From Heliopora coerulea (Eukaryota; Cnidaria; Anthozoa; Scleralcyonacea; Helioporidae), in assembly GCA_030142905.1 (NCBI GenBank), contig JASJOG010000097.1, forward strand, positions 310,001 to 374,000: a DNA stretch of 64,000 nt, given 5' to 3'. This document shows, in pieces, positions 1 to 11,300 of this stretch. Every line of letters begins with the position of its first letter. The first letter of the stretch is position 1. The notes under the pieces were generated by a model. That model did not search any database. It saw nothing but the letters and a program-made list of their open reading frames with translations, and was not told the DNA's origin. A program made the translations under genes and the position numbers.

Positions 1-90
1 CCAGAGATTCTCGTGACAACTTGACGCTTTATATCTGTGAGGGTGTACTGTATTTCGATTTTAATTCAGAATGATCCTTGGGTATAAAAT
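1..90 (-). repeat. Tail fragment of the tRNA-headed repeat family, cut by the window edge
   Basis: This stretch matches 21098-21185 nearly base for base: both carry a gattctcRtgacaactt block, a tatcYgtgag block and then a cagaatSaYcctYgggtat end. Read on the minus strand it ends in a decayed form of the CTGANGA...GAAAC core discussed in the findings. It is a dispersed repeat, not a gene. Confidence 0.6.
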
Positions 91-667
91 GAACAGACTA
101 TTTCAAACTAAAATCAGTTAAAAGGAGTGCCATTTCAGCCTTCCAGGAACGATTTGGATGTTTATCAATACTATCATCAAATACAGAGCAGATGTTTATA
201 GACTTGATTTACATCATGTACCCAGCAGGCATTAAGTTTCCTATTTAATCAGTAAACCTACATATTACATTCAGTATGGACCCTTTTACCTGCATACAAA
301 CATAATCCATTTCATATCATGTAATGTTTTGGTTCTTTATCATTTCAATCAAAGTGCTTTCAGGCATAACCAAATATGACTAAATTATAAAAAACCAAAA
401 CATCACATGCATTACATGCAAGCAAAATGGTCCATTGCTACATAGTGGAGGAAGGGTAGAATTGACCATTCAGACTGGTTTCCATACATGGTTTTAATCA
501 TTGTAATTCAGTTGGAAACTGTCACCAATCAAGTCTTATGACAATTGCAACTTAATGGTACGCAAGTTGCAATTGTTGTAAATGGATCAGTGATAAATCA
601 ACACATTGTAGAAGTTGAATCGATTTTTCAAAATAGTGGCAATTGAGGAACCAGGCAGAAAGCGCAA

Positions 668-1080
668 TCTTGTTAGGAATATCAAAGCCCAGCATATAAT
701 TTTGAATAAACCCATAATAATCCAGACATGAGTTATTGAAAAATATTTTTAATTTAGCTAATGTTTCGTTGCCAGTCCTGCAACACCTTCAGAGTAAGTG
801 ATAAATTTACAAGGTGTTCTCGACTATATAATATTCTATTTACAATGACAGGAAGTAATTAACTGAAAGACCACCAGTCTTTCTGTTAATTACTTCCTGT
901 CATTGTAAATAGAATATTATATAGTTGAGAACACCTTGTAAATTTATCACTTACTCTGAAGATGTTGCAGGACTGGCAACAAAACGTTGGTTAAATTAAA
1001 AATATTTTTCAATAACTCATGTCTGGATTATTATGGGTTTATTCAAAATTATATGCTGGGCTTTGATATTCCTAACAAGA
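668..1080. repeat. 412-bp near-perfect palindrome (foldback element)
   Basis: The two arms of about 200 bases are reverse complements with only a few mismatches and an axis near 874. For example tcttgttagg at 668-677 pairs with cctaacaaga at 1071-1080, and gaaagac pairs with gtctttc at the centre. Each arm contains a CTGAAGR - GTTGC hairpin - (G/A)AAAC string. A 112-residue reading frame at 987-1325 runs out of the right arm; I see no protein family in it and take it as chance. Confidence 0.85.
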
Positions 1081-2607
1081 AGTTGAATCCAACTAATGGA
1101 AACACGGCTGTTGTAGATTTGATCAGCAACAGTCACCAACTGAATAACAATAATTACAGCTATAAGGAAACAAGCCTTAATACAGACTATTCATCAATTG
1201 TGTGGATAAAGGTACATGTAGACCACAGAAGAGAGGTACACATAGTCCAAAAGAAGTTCACTTTATGCTCAAGAAAATTTTCTTTTGACTTAAATTTAAC
1301 ATGCAACTTCAGTAGGTTTTCTTGAGTTCATGAATAGACCCTATACCAAAAATGGCTGCCAATTTAATATTCTTGTATTGGGGTTTAAATTAGCTCTTCA
1401 AGCCTTGTTCTTGTGTGAACATTTCTTTGAATAATCAACTCAAGAATGATGCCTGAAAGGCTCATATAAATTGTTGGTCATTTTTCCATTGTAACTATTA
1501 TTATTATAAAGTAAGAGGAACAAAATATGAAAACAAAAACTCAGCAATAATGCTAACACTATACTGAAATCAAGGTAAGTTGAAATTTGTTTGTCAGATT
1601 CTTCAATTTGTTCAGTATTAGATTTACAATTAAGCCTCAGAAATGCCTTGTGCAAAATGAGGAAGAGCTAACAGAGGGTCAGCTGGGTACAGTTACTGTA
1701 AATTTTGATCACAAGTACAAAATATATGTGTAGCTTAGAAACCATGATAGTTGCTAACTGTCATCATTTGTAAAATCTATGTACATATATGCTTTGCCAA
1801 ACTATTTTGAAATTTCACAGCACAGCAGTACATGTTTAGAGCATATGCCCTTCAAGCCACTGTATTAATTGCAGTACCACATGCATTATCTAAGAGGCCA
1901 TTCATCACATTTGCTACATTGGCCTTTATGATCACTTCATAGACTATATCTATGACACACTTTCAAACCTGAATGTGTGACATATACTGTATGAGGTATA
2001 TATGATATAGATATACTGTATGAAGTATGGCTGGAGTAAAATTTCAGCAGGTCTGATAGCATACACTAAAAGAAGACTGTGCATGTTGAAACAGCAACAT
2101 TATGCATAATAGTTGAGTCCCACATTATTCTGGGTAGATTGTGTTTAAAAATGCTCACCAAGATCTTTCTGTGTAAACTGGATTTACCATGTTATATACC
2201 TGTAATTAAATGCAACTGAACTTTAATTTCTATCATGACACAAAAGACAATGGTAACTAACTTGTTAGAATGCTGCAACACACATTGATCTTCAGAAGCC
2301 TTGCCTTTAATGTCTAAAACATTCAAAAACAGCAAGGAAGATTTTTAATATAAAATTAAATTTGATGAATTTATGAGGCAAAATTTACATCATGTTTTGG
2401 GTAATGTACAGCACATTAAGACAAGATGAAACAGGTGAATCAGAAACTAAACTGGAAGTCATCACAGAAATCATGAAGTTTTTCTTTTTCAAATTTTGGG
2501 ATATATGGCCTTATCATGTGCCATTTGCTCCATTGAGTCATGGTTGTTTCAAGCAAAGCTTTAAAATTCTACAGTGTATATGACAACAAACAAACATATG
2601 CACATAT

Positions 2608-2608
<1 letters not shown>
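1081..2608. other. Intergenic, no gene seen
   Basis: AT-rich sequence with only short reading frames lacking any recognisable motif. I see no exon with splice sites, no RNA gene and no clear repeat here apart from short tatgat/atatactgta runs near 1980-2030. Confidence 0.5.

Positions 2609-2640
<32 letters not shown>
2609..2640. repeat. (CA)n(TA)n microsatellite
   Basis: Uninterrupted CA dinucleotides followed by TA dinucleotides. It borders the Penelope-like tail at 2641. Confidence 0.95.
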
Positions 2641-2641
<1 letters not shown>

Positions 2642-2990
2642 TAGTGAGGTTTTGCTTAAGAGTATATGGTTGCTACTCCGAGTTTCACGTGGATGCAATC
2701 TTCAGGCACCTCACTACATTTAAGCTCTGCCCCATATGGTATCGAGCACTCTTGGATCCATCGTAAACATCATCTCAGTTATATATATATACATATATAT
2801 ATGTTTAATCTGCAGATGTACTTTTCACCATACTACAGCTTGTCAGTGCAGCTCGGAACAAACTTGGATTGATAAGGGACCAGAGTGCTCAAACTGCTGC
2901 TTAAGCGGTGGGCATTGCTTAATGCTATTGGTTATCCTTATATATCTGTAGAGCACTCAACAATATCAAAACGTGGGAGCGTATACATCT
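2641..2990 (-). repeat. Penelope-like tail remnant with degenerate hammerhead-like core
   Basis: On the minus strand 2710-2650 reads CTGAAGA, a 12-base arm, GAAAC, a short ACT/AGT hairpin and GTA, followed by GCAACC facing GGTGC upstream. That is the order of a type I hammerhead, but stem II does not pair well. The octamer GAGCACTC or its complement recurs at about 2745, 2884 and 2951, and again at 51475 and 51534 next to the better hammerhead. Both loci are bounded by TA tracts. Assignment to Penelope-like elements is inference from the ribozyme order and the microsatellite setting. Confidence 0.45.
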
Positions 2991-3059
2991 ATATATATCT
3001 ATATATCATATTACAAATAGGCATATAAAGTTATTTACATATTTATAATGGAGGAAGGG

Positions 3060-3107
<48 letters not shown>
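3060..3107. repeat. (TA)n microsatellite
   Basis: About 48 bases of nearly pure TA repeat. Confidence 0.95.
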
Positions 3108-3110
<3 letters not shown>

Positions 3111-3211
3111 AAAAAAACCTTAAGTCTGAGCATGTTCAATAATTTTCATTTCGAGCTGGTCTAGTAAGTAAATATGCTTTGACAGATATAGTGCAAAAAA
3201 GGTTGTTCACA

Positions 3212-4769
3212 TACAGTCACTCAGAAAAGTGAGTACACCCTTTGCACTTTTGAAATTATTTCACTACAACTTTTCAAGCAGCTGCACTAGTGGCACTGGC
3301 ACAAAGTTCATTAGAGTGTAGACATTCTGTGATTCATTTGCATATACAAAACTGCTATTCCACAAAAACAATTTAATATACGATTGAGAATTCTGAAAAC
3401 AGTGGCAACAAAAGTGAGTACACCCTTACAGCACAGTCACTTAAAATCTGCACAAGTGTTAATATTTTGTGTGAGAACCATTTTTTTTCAGAACAGTCTT
3501 GATCCTATTGGGCATTGAGTTCACAAGAGTTGCACTGGTTTTTGCTGGAATGTTCTTCCACTCTTCTGTGATAACCTCTCAGAGCTGCCTGATGTTGGAC
3601 ACCCAATGTTCTTCTACCTTGCATTTCAGGATGCCCCATAAGTATTGAATTGGGTTCAGATCAGGCAACATGCTAGGCCACTCTAACATTTTCACTTTCC
3701 ACTTCTCCAGAAAGGCAGTGATCTGTTTGGAGCGATGCTTTGGGTCATTATAGTGCTGAAATACAGCTCTTTTACCAAGCTTTTGTAGGGAGGGCACCAT
3801 CTTCTCCTTCAAAATGTTACAGTACATAGTGGAATCCATAATTCCATCAACGAATTTGATCTGTACAGTACCAGCACCATGTTTGACTGTAGGTACAACA
3901 CAGTTTTCTTGGTACTGTTCATCAGGTCATTGCCATGCAAACCGTTTCCCTTAGATCCAAACAAGTTGGTCTTTGTTTTATCAGACCACAAGACATGCTG
4001 CCAGTAGGTCATCGGTTTGGATTGATGTGCTTCAGCGAACTGTTTGCAAGCCTTCTTGTGTACTTGATTCAGTAAAGGTTTATGCCTTGAATGATGCCCA
4101 TGTTAATTGACCTAGCGGAGTGTGTGACATATGGTTTGCACACTCACAGTCTGACCAGATGTTTTGGAGATCTGTTCAGCAATACTAGCGGCACTTTTAC
4201 TTCTGTCCTGAAGAGCCAGCTTGCAAACTTAGCAAACAGGACATGCAGTTATTTTCCTAGGTCTGCCTTGGTGACTCTGATTCACTTTCATATGATTCTT
4301 GGCAAATCTCATATCCTTGGCAATCTTTATGAAGGGCAATAATTTTGTCCTTGAGATCTTTAGAGAGTTCTTGGCCATGAGGTGTCATGCTGACTATTCA
4401 GTAACTACTTGTGTGGTATTTCTGAGGCATGTACTTCTTCAGGTTGAATATTTTATAGCCTGCCAGCACATGGTATTACAACACAGATGTCTAGTGATTC
4501 GGAAAGAATGTAAACACGACAGCTATCTTTCCATGGTTGGCCAACTTCCGACCAAAGAGTCTCTAGGGTGTACTCACTTTTGTTGCTACTGTTTTCAGAA
4601 TTCTCAGTCGTATATTAAATTGTTTTTGTGGAATAGCAGTTTTGTATGTGCAAGTAAATCGCAGAATGTCTGCACTTTAATGAACTTCATGCCAGTGCCA
4701 CTAGTGCAGCTGCTTGAAAAGTTGCAGTGAAAAAGGTGAAGGGTGTACTCAATTTTGTAAGCGACTGTA
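3212..4769 (-). mobile_element. Tc1/mariner element with IR/DR ends, inactive
   Basis: The ends are TACAGTCACT... and ...GCGACTGTA with the TA target duplication. Each inverted repeat is about 210 bases and holds two copies of a GTGAGTACACCCTT box: at about 3230 and 3415 on the left, and near 4565 and 4740 on the right. That is the IR/DR layout known from Sleeping Beauty-type Tc1 elements. The transposase lies on the minus strand and is broken. It inserted upstream of ELP2, ending about 435 bases before its start codon. Confidence 0.92.
3579..4012 (-). pseudogene. Tc1-type DDE transposase, broken
   Basis: Two overlapping frames on the minus strand cover the catalytic part. The upstream piece has VLWSDKTKTNLFG, which matches the first-aspartate motif of Tc1 (WSDE). 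The downstream piece has FQHYNDPKHRSK and WPSMLPDLNPIQYLW, which match the second and third catalytic blocks. In the family the second block reads QDND and the third NPIE; here the catalytic Asp is Tyr and the Glu is Gln. Together with the frameshift near 3820 this shows an enzyme that cannot be active. Decayed paired-type DNA-binding sequence should lie between 4012 and about 4450, but I could not read a clean frame there. Confidence 0.85.
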
Positions 4770-5063
4770 TCTTATATTTATCATTAACTCTAATTTTTGT
4801 GGACAGACTTTCAAAGTACCAGTCAAAGGGGTGGGGGTCGTTGTTAAAGCTTTCCAAACTTGACAAAGCTGTATTGAGTGTGAAAACCTGCATTTGACAA
4901 ATCATATAAAACTGGCCAAAAACTTGAAACTGCTGCTCAAAACTTGAAAAAAAACTCTCCTAAGTTTTTAATTAAAGTGTTTTTAACTCACTTACTAGTT
5001 TTATAAAACTGCTTGAAGTACCTTTGTAGAACAGAACGATACTTTTTAGAACGAGTCAATTCC

Positions 5064-5074
5064 GCAGCCATCTT
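5064..5074 (-). promoter_or_regulatory. YY1-like motif upstream of ELP2
   Basis: The minus strand reads AAGATGGCTGC, one base off the AAGATGGCGGC consensus known for YY1 at housekeeping promoters. It lies 131 bases before the ATG, a plausible distance from the transcription start. No TATA box is obvious. The motif match is seen; the function is inferred. Confidence 0.4.
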
Positions 5075-5204
5075 AACTATTTTCGAGTTCAGTGCAGACG
5101 ACAAATACGTGTAGCCAGCGGTTACCTAATGCTGTGATTGCTGTCCATAACATAAAAATAGGTCAGAAAAGAATTACCATTTGAATCATAAAAAGAGGAA
5201 CACC

Positions 5205-5345
5205 ATGGCCACTAATTGTAAACTTCTTGTAAAACAAAAATATATCAGTGTTGGTTGTAACAGAACGCCACTTTGCCTTGATTGGGGATTCAATGGACTT
5301 GTGGCTTTTGGTGCATATAACTCTATTGCCCTGTATGAACCAGGG
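5205..5345 (+). CDS. ELP2: ELP2 exon 1 (residues 1-47)
   Basis: Starts at ATG in a strong caccATGG context and ends at GGG|gtaagt, phase 0. It encodes the N-terminal strand of the first propeller, with [15 protein letters not shown] matching the LLAFGT...VVLYDP block of animal ELP2. Confidence 0.92.
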
Positions 5346-8300
5346 GTAAGTATGAAAAAAAGTAAAACAAGTTTGAAGGTAGTATGCTGCCAGAAATTGG
5401 GAGAACAAGGTACTGTCTGATGTACATAGATTTTTCTCTTGATTTTGAATACTACCTGTAAAGGTTTTTTATTTCATTCAGAACTGCCTACTCAGCACTC
5501 TATTTTTTTTATATTGTAAGTATGAAACGCTTCAAAAATAGGACTACTACAATTTGGAAAACTTGAACAAGAAATGTGAAAATCTGTAGGCCTATCTGTG
5601 ACACAGACACTGATCAAGGGTTAGGTAACCCAAGCCATTTGCAGATATAGATTTACAAATGTGGTCAAAAATGAAATCTCTGAGAGCCTTGTTGAACAGT
5701 GGCAGGCCTATAAGAGTTTCAAGATTTCCAAGGAAGCCCCCTTGAAAATTCTACTGAGTGCAAGTCAAAAGGATTCCTGTCAGACTGAGTACATAGTAAG
5801 CTATCTTAAATGTCCTGTAATCCCATTAATACTAGAAGTATAAGACTGTCTTTCTAAAGCCCACAGGGACTACCAGAAATGATCTCATGATGTCTAATTT
5901 TCAAAAATTTTCCTGGAGAAACATGCCCCCAGATCCCCTTGAACAGCATGCTCACCACACCAATGTTCACCCAACAAACCATTTATTCACTATCCTGAAT
6001 TGAGTTGTATTTTATGTTTCAATTGGCTAGAATGAAGGGAATGGTGGACGTATTGATTGTCTTCTCTATGGGCACAAAGATCGAGTAAACTGTGTAAAAT
6101 GGATTCCAAAGGATGACCAAGGTAATCAGTACCACAAACATCCTTTGATAAGGTCCCCTGAACTTAGCCCTCCCTTAAAAAAGAAGTAAATGAAATAAAA
6201 GCCTAAAGACACTTTTCTGTGCAGCATAAAATGAACAAAAACTAAGGGAAAAATGTTTTATATGTAAGTGTTAGTAATCAAATAACAATTTGTTGTTTAT
6301 TTTTCTCTCATGCGTTTTTCAAAACCCAGAATTTCAGGTTTATAATGCAAGCAAAGTTACATAAAAGATCTACAGAATTATTTCCATTTTTTGCACTTTT
6401 CAATTTGCAACACAAATCATCCTTAAAATTCATATGGTGCAACATCACTGTAAGAGTGTCTGTGAGGGAGACTAACTGAAGACCCTCTGGAAAAACCCCT
6501 TATATGCTCAAAACAAGGATGGAAATCACAAAATGCAGTGTTCAAAACTCAGGCTTTACTGGTACTGATTTGCTTTATTGATAAGTAAAAATCTTAACTG
6601 ATATGGAAAGAAGAATTAGGTGTCTGCATCACCTTTAAAACAGATTAAACTACAAGGCACAGGTCACATGGTTAGGGGACCCTGATGAAAGCAATTGCTT
6701 TGACAGGAACTGGGGGAAATGGTGGTTGTAGGGTCCCAACAGTAATTGGTTATGGCTCCATAATGACAAATAAGCTTGTACTCTTCACCACCTGGGTTGG
6801 AGACTCCAAAAGCCATTTTGTGTGAAGAAAAGAAATAATGTTTTACAGCTATGGGAATTTTAAGTCTGTTTTTTGTGCTTTAAATGTATCATTGAGAATA
6901 GCGGTTGTAAGAGCTTCCTTATTTTGGACACTTGCTGTATGATTTTTTGTATTAATAACATTGGTACTGCAGGATGATTATTCTTGTTGTAGGGATCTTG
7001 CCCTCTCCTGGGGCAGATTTTCCTAGGACTGTTGTGTCTCAGGGGTTATATCCCTAATAATATAGTCCCCTCTAAGGATCTGACGCTTCTAGGGAAATTC
7101 TTACCCCATTTCTTTTGGTCTTCAATTTATTGCATTTTATTCACTGCATTGTTTTAAGGCATTTCATAGAGATGTGGAATAATTAACACAAAGAAAATTG
7201 TCTAAATCAGTTTTAGCTACAAAAATAAAGATTAACACATTTTAAATACATTTTAAAATACAAATATGTCATGTTCTTTATATGCATACTCTCAAGCTAT
7301 TATACTCATTAGAACATTATATAACTACCAAGCTACCACATTTACAACAAATGTCATTTTCTTTGTGGCCTAGCTTTTGGTAATGGCGTGTTAGTGGCAT
7401 TGAACAATCGAATTTAGAAGAATAACTTTACGTTTTGAGCAAAGTCTCTTGATCAAAATAAACGTTGGAAACGGCAGTTCAATACCGCTAATCCTTAAAG
7501 GGCTGTTTACACTTGGGATTTCTTCCCTTACGATTGGCATCTTGGAGTATGTGTTTAACTGACGAGAGCGTCAAGGACAATCTACGGCGAACCATAAGCG
7601 GATATCTTGCTGCATAGAATGTAATTAGTTTATTACATACACCCGAATGATAATCGCAACGTGCAAAATCCCACGTGCAAACAGCCCTTAGGAAGGCGAT
7701 GTCTCTTGGAATATCGGCCTGGACAGGAGAAAATCACTTGGAAGCGAGACCCCTGCATGACACCGGCTTTCAGAACGAATCCACGTTACCAAATGCTAAG
7801 CCCTGATTTGCTAATTAATTATTCATGAACTTAAAACATCTGTACAGTATAAGCAGTAAATACAACATGCATGCATGTTATGAATTCTGATTCGAGTGAA
7901 CCATACACCTCAGACTTGGAGCTGAGGTGTTCATTCAATTTTTCCCGAAATCTAGGAATATAGTCTTAATATTAAAATCCTTTAAAATTTTCCCGTAGTG
8001 AAACGTCCGCTTGGAGGAAGTAAGATTGAAATATTTACTCAAAAGCTAAAGCCCTGGCCGAACGCTTTCAACATTTCATTCAACATCTTTCAACATTGTT
8101 GAGTGCAACATTTTGAACGCGTTGGCCACCCACTTTCAATGATGTTGAACGTTGTTGAACGATGGTGAACGATGTTGAAAGAAATTTGAACATGTTCAAA
8201 TTTTTGTTTAACATCCATTCAAAATTTATATTGGTTTTGCCGAAGGTGGAATATGTTGAATGCGTTTGGCCATCCCTGACTTCAACATCGTTCACCATCG

Positions 8301-11300
8301 TTCAACAGTGTTGAAAGGTGTTGAACAAAATGTTCACTTGAAAGCGTGTGGCCAGGGCCCAAAGCAGCCCACTCCAAGTCCTATGTGGGATTTCCTCAAC
8401 TTTCATTGGTACGCGACTTCAAGTTCCATTTGTCTCGGATTTGGTATCGATCTTTGCATCTGTTAATCTTATATTTGATATCCTTTTTTCAGGTCCAGAA
8501 ACCGAGTTGGTGTCAGGGTCTACCGACTCATCAGCTTTAATTTGGCGATATTCCAGTGCCAAGGTTAATATTGTAATGTGAAAATATCGTTGTCGCCTAG
8601 AGGCCTATATGTATAAATTAGGATTATCGCAGCGCAGTGTAGCGGCGTGCCCGTATAAGGGAATGTTTACATGGAGGTGACCCAGCTTGGGTACCCGAGT
8701 TGGCCCGCTTGGGCGAGACCATGCGTGTAACACCCCCATATGACCTTGACTTCATGCACTTCTGTGATTGGTCAAATCGTTTTGTAGGGCAAAACAATGT
8801 AAGTATCTTCTAATACTGTGTTCATATTTATGTTCAACTCTATAAAGATTCCTATTTTTTAATGTTTTAAATCGTATTAATCGAAATGGTAAATAGTTCC
8901 CATGACCCATGCTGTACAAGTCGATACAATCCTAGTTCAGGTATTTCATTTTGTCGTTTACCGTAAACGAAACCGAACTCATAATATTAATCTCGTGTTT
9001 ATATAATATCTGAGCCAGCCCGCCAAGCCGATATCTCGCTTTGCGTAACCAGGATTACGGTTACCCGGATTGAGTTTTTCCCGTGCAAACCAGATTGACC
9101 AGGCCAGCAACTCAAAGCTCAGTACACGCAGCAAAGTTTGCCTTTACCGATATCTCTTGGACTACTCTTCTTTTTACAATTTTGTCAAAATTGCGAGACA
9201 AGTTTCATCAGTAACTGCATCGTGTAACATATGGTAGTGTGCCATCGCCTACTCTATCAACTTTTTTTTGCTGCAAGCGTGCAAGTAGTTTAAACCAAGT
9301 TCTACTTTTCACAACGTTCAACATGTACGACCTAACATATTGTGGCTTCCGTTTAAGTCACACATATGTCGAATTTGCACCTTAGCTCACCATCTGAGTC
9401 TTGGAAGCACAATGATTACAGCGTCTCACCGGTCACCAGAAGGTTGCGTGTTTGTTCCCCGTCTTGGGCTCAGAAATCGTTTTTCTGAAGATAGAGCTTG
9501 ACGAACATTCATCTGTCATTCAAGATGTCTCCAAGCTTCCACATTTTCAAAATATACAGCTCATTATAACATTAACATATAGTGGCATATATAACATATA
9601 GCTTAGGTCGCACATATATGTCGAGCTTGCACCTTAGCTCACCATCTGAGTCTTGGTAGCTCAATGGTTAGAGCGTCTCACCAGTCATCGAAAGGTTACG
9701 GGTTTGATCCTCGTCTGGGGCTCAGGAATCGTTTTTCTGAGGATAGAGCTTGGCGAACGTTTATCTATCATTCTCAAACTCATTAATAATTTACGAAGAA
9801 AAAACAAAAGAAATACATAATCAGTATTTAGAAATCGGAGGAAGATTACAGCTCAAGTTTTCCAACTTTCGGCTGGATTTTCGCCTAAAATACTGGTTCG
9901 TTTGAGAAGTAACTTCAAACACTCGTTTAGTGTTCTTCCTCCGATTTCTAGATACTTCGAAACTCGTTAAAAAAACTCGGCTTCGCCTCGTTTTTCAACT
10001 CGTGTGTCGGTATCTAGAAATCGGAGGAAGAACACCAACTCGTACTTGAAATATTACGTCAATGGCATTTGTTAACACAACCCATGTTCCACAATACTTT
10101 AACCACAAGAAACTGATACGATTACATGACACAATTCTGTGTTTGTAAGACATTGAAGCACATTAAAGAGGTTCATAGTGGAAGAAAAAAATTCACCCAA
10201 TCGCGCATTAATCTAAATGTTTCAATTGAACACAAATTTTGTAACCATTAAGAACGTCCGACATAAAATGATCTCGAATTAATATTTAGCCAGTTGGCGT
10301 AAAAATAGCGACGTCCTTCAGTCAGGAGACGTTGTTGTTCGGCTTTTCATGAAAGGGCTACCAGCGAAACAGAATCTTCCAATTGGGGAATGTCCAGCAT
10401 TTCTGAACTTGAGCTTTCTAAGGCCCCAGTTACACTATATCGGATTGTTTTTCGTATCAGATTACCTCAACCCAATCTGATTCCAAAATAACTCGTTCCA
10501 GTTCGCATTTACACTGTACCGCTCCTTTGCTTGTTCAAGGAAACATCACACATTTGCTGCCAAATAAATGACAGAGGAAACACAGCCATGATGAATAGGA
10601 ACAAGACAGACAATTTCATTTGGACAGACAGCTAAATTGAACTTGTTCTCGAGTCAGTGAAGTCATTCGCAGAGCGTTTGCATAGGATTGAGGCGGTTAC
10701 ACGGCAAAGGAACGTATCGGATCACTTTTCATATCACCTTCAGAGCGGAGTGATTTTGTTCCGGATTCGCAAATCGTTACGTACCGTATTGCCGCGGAGT
10801 AGTGTAACTTAAACCCAAATCCGATACGAAAAGTAATCCGATACACAAGCAATCCGGTATGGTGTGATTGGGGCCTAAGTCCACGTCTTAGGCAATCAGG
10901 TACGAAAGTTGGTCATGACAGCCGTACGCCAGAAGTCATAAGTAGGACCCAGAAGCCCTGCATTATGAAGTACCTGTAGAGAGGTTCATGAGCTTTTTTG
11001 ACATTTTTATAAGACCTTTGCTTTTTGTGTGTGGCTCCATCACAAAATAAATTACATTACATCGTAAGAGTTCTAAACATTTCGACCGGAATGTGTGAAG
11101 TATAATTGGAGTTTTTCTCCTGCCTCATTTTATGGAATTCTGTTTTGTTAGCTGTTTTAATTTGTGTATCTTTTTCATTCAGTGGATACGAACTAATTCC
11201 TTGGAAGGTCACAAAGGTGCCATTATCGCTGTTGCTGCTCTTACAGTTACTGGAGATGTGAATGGTTCTCGAACGGTACTAGCTACAGCATCCGCTGACT

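Noticed and set aside
987..1325. 112-residue frame on the plus strand
   Set aside because: It begins in the palindrome arm, has no splice support and no known motif.
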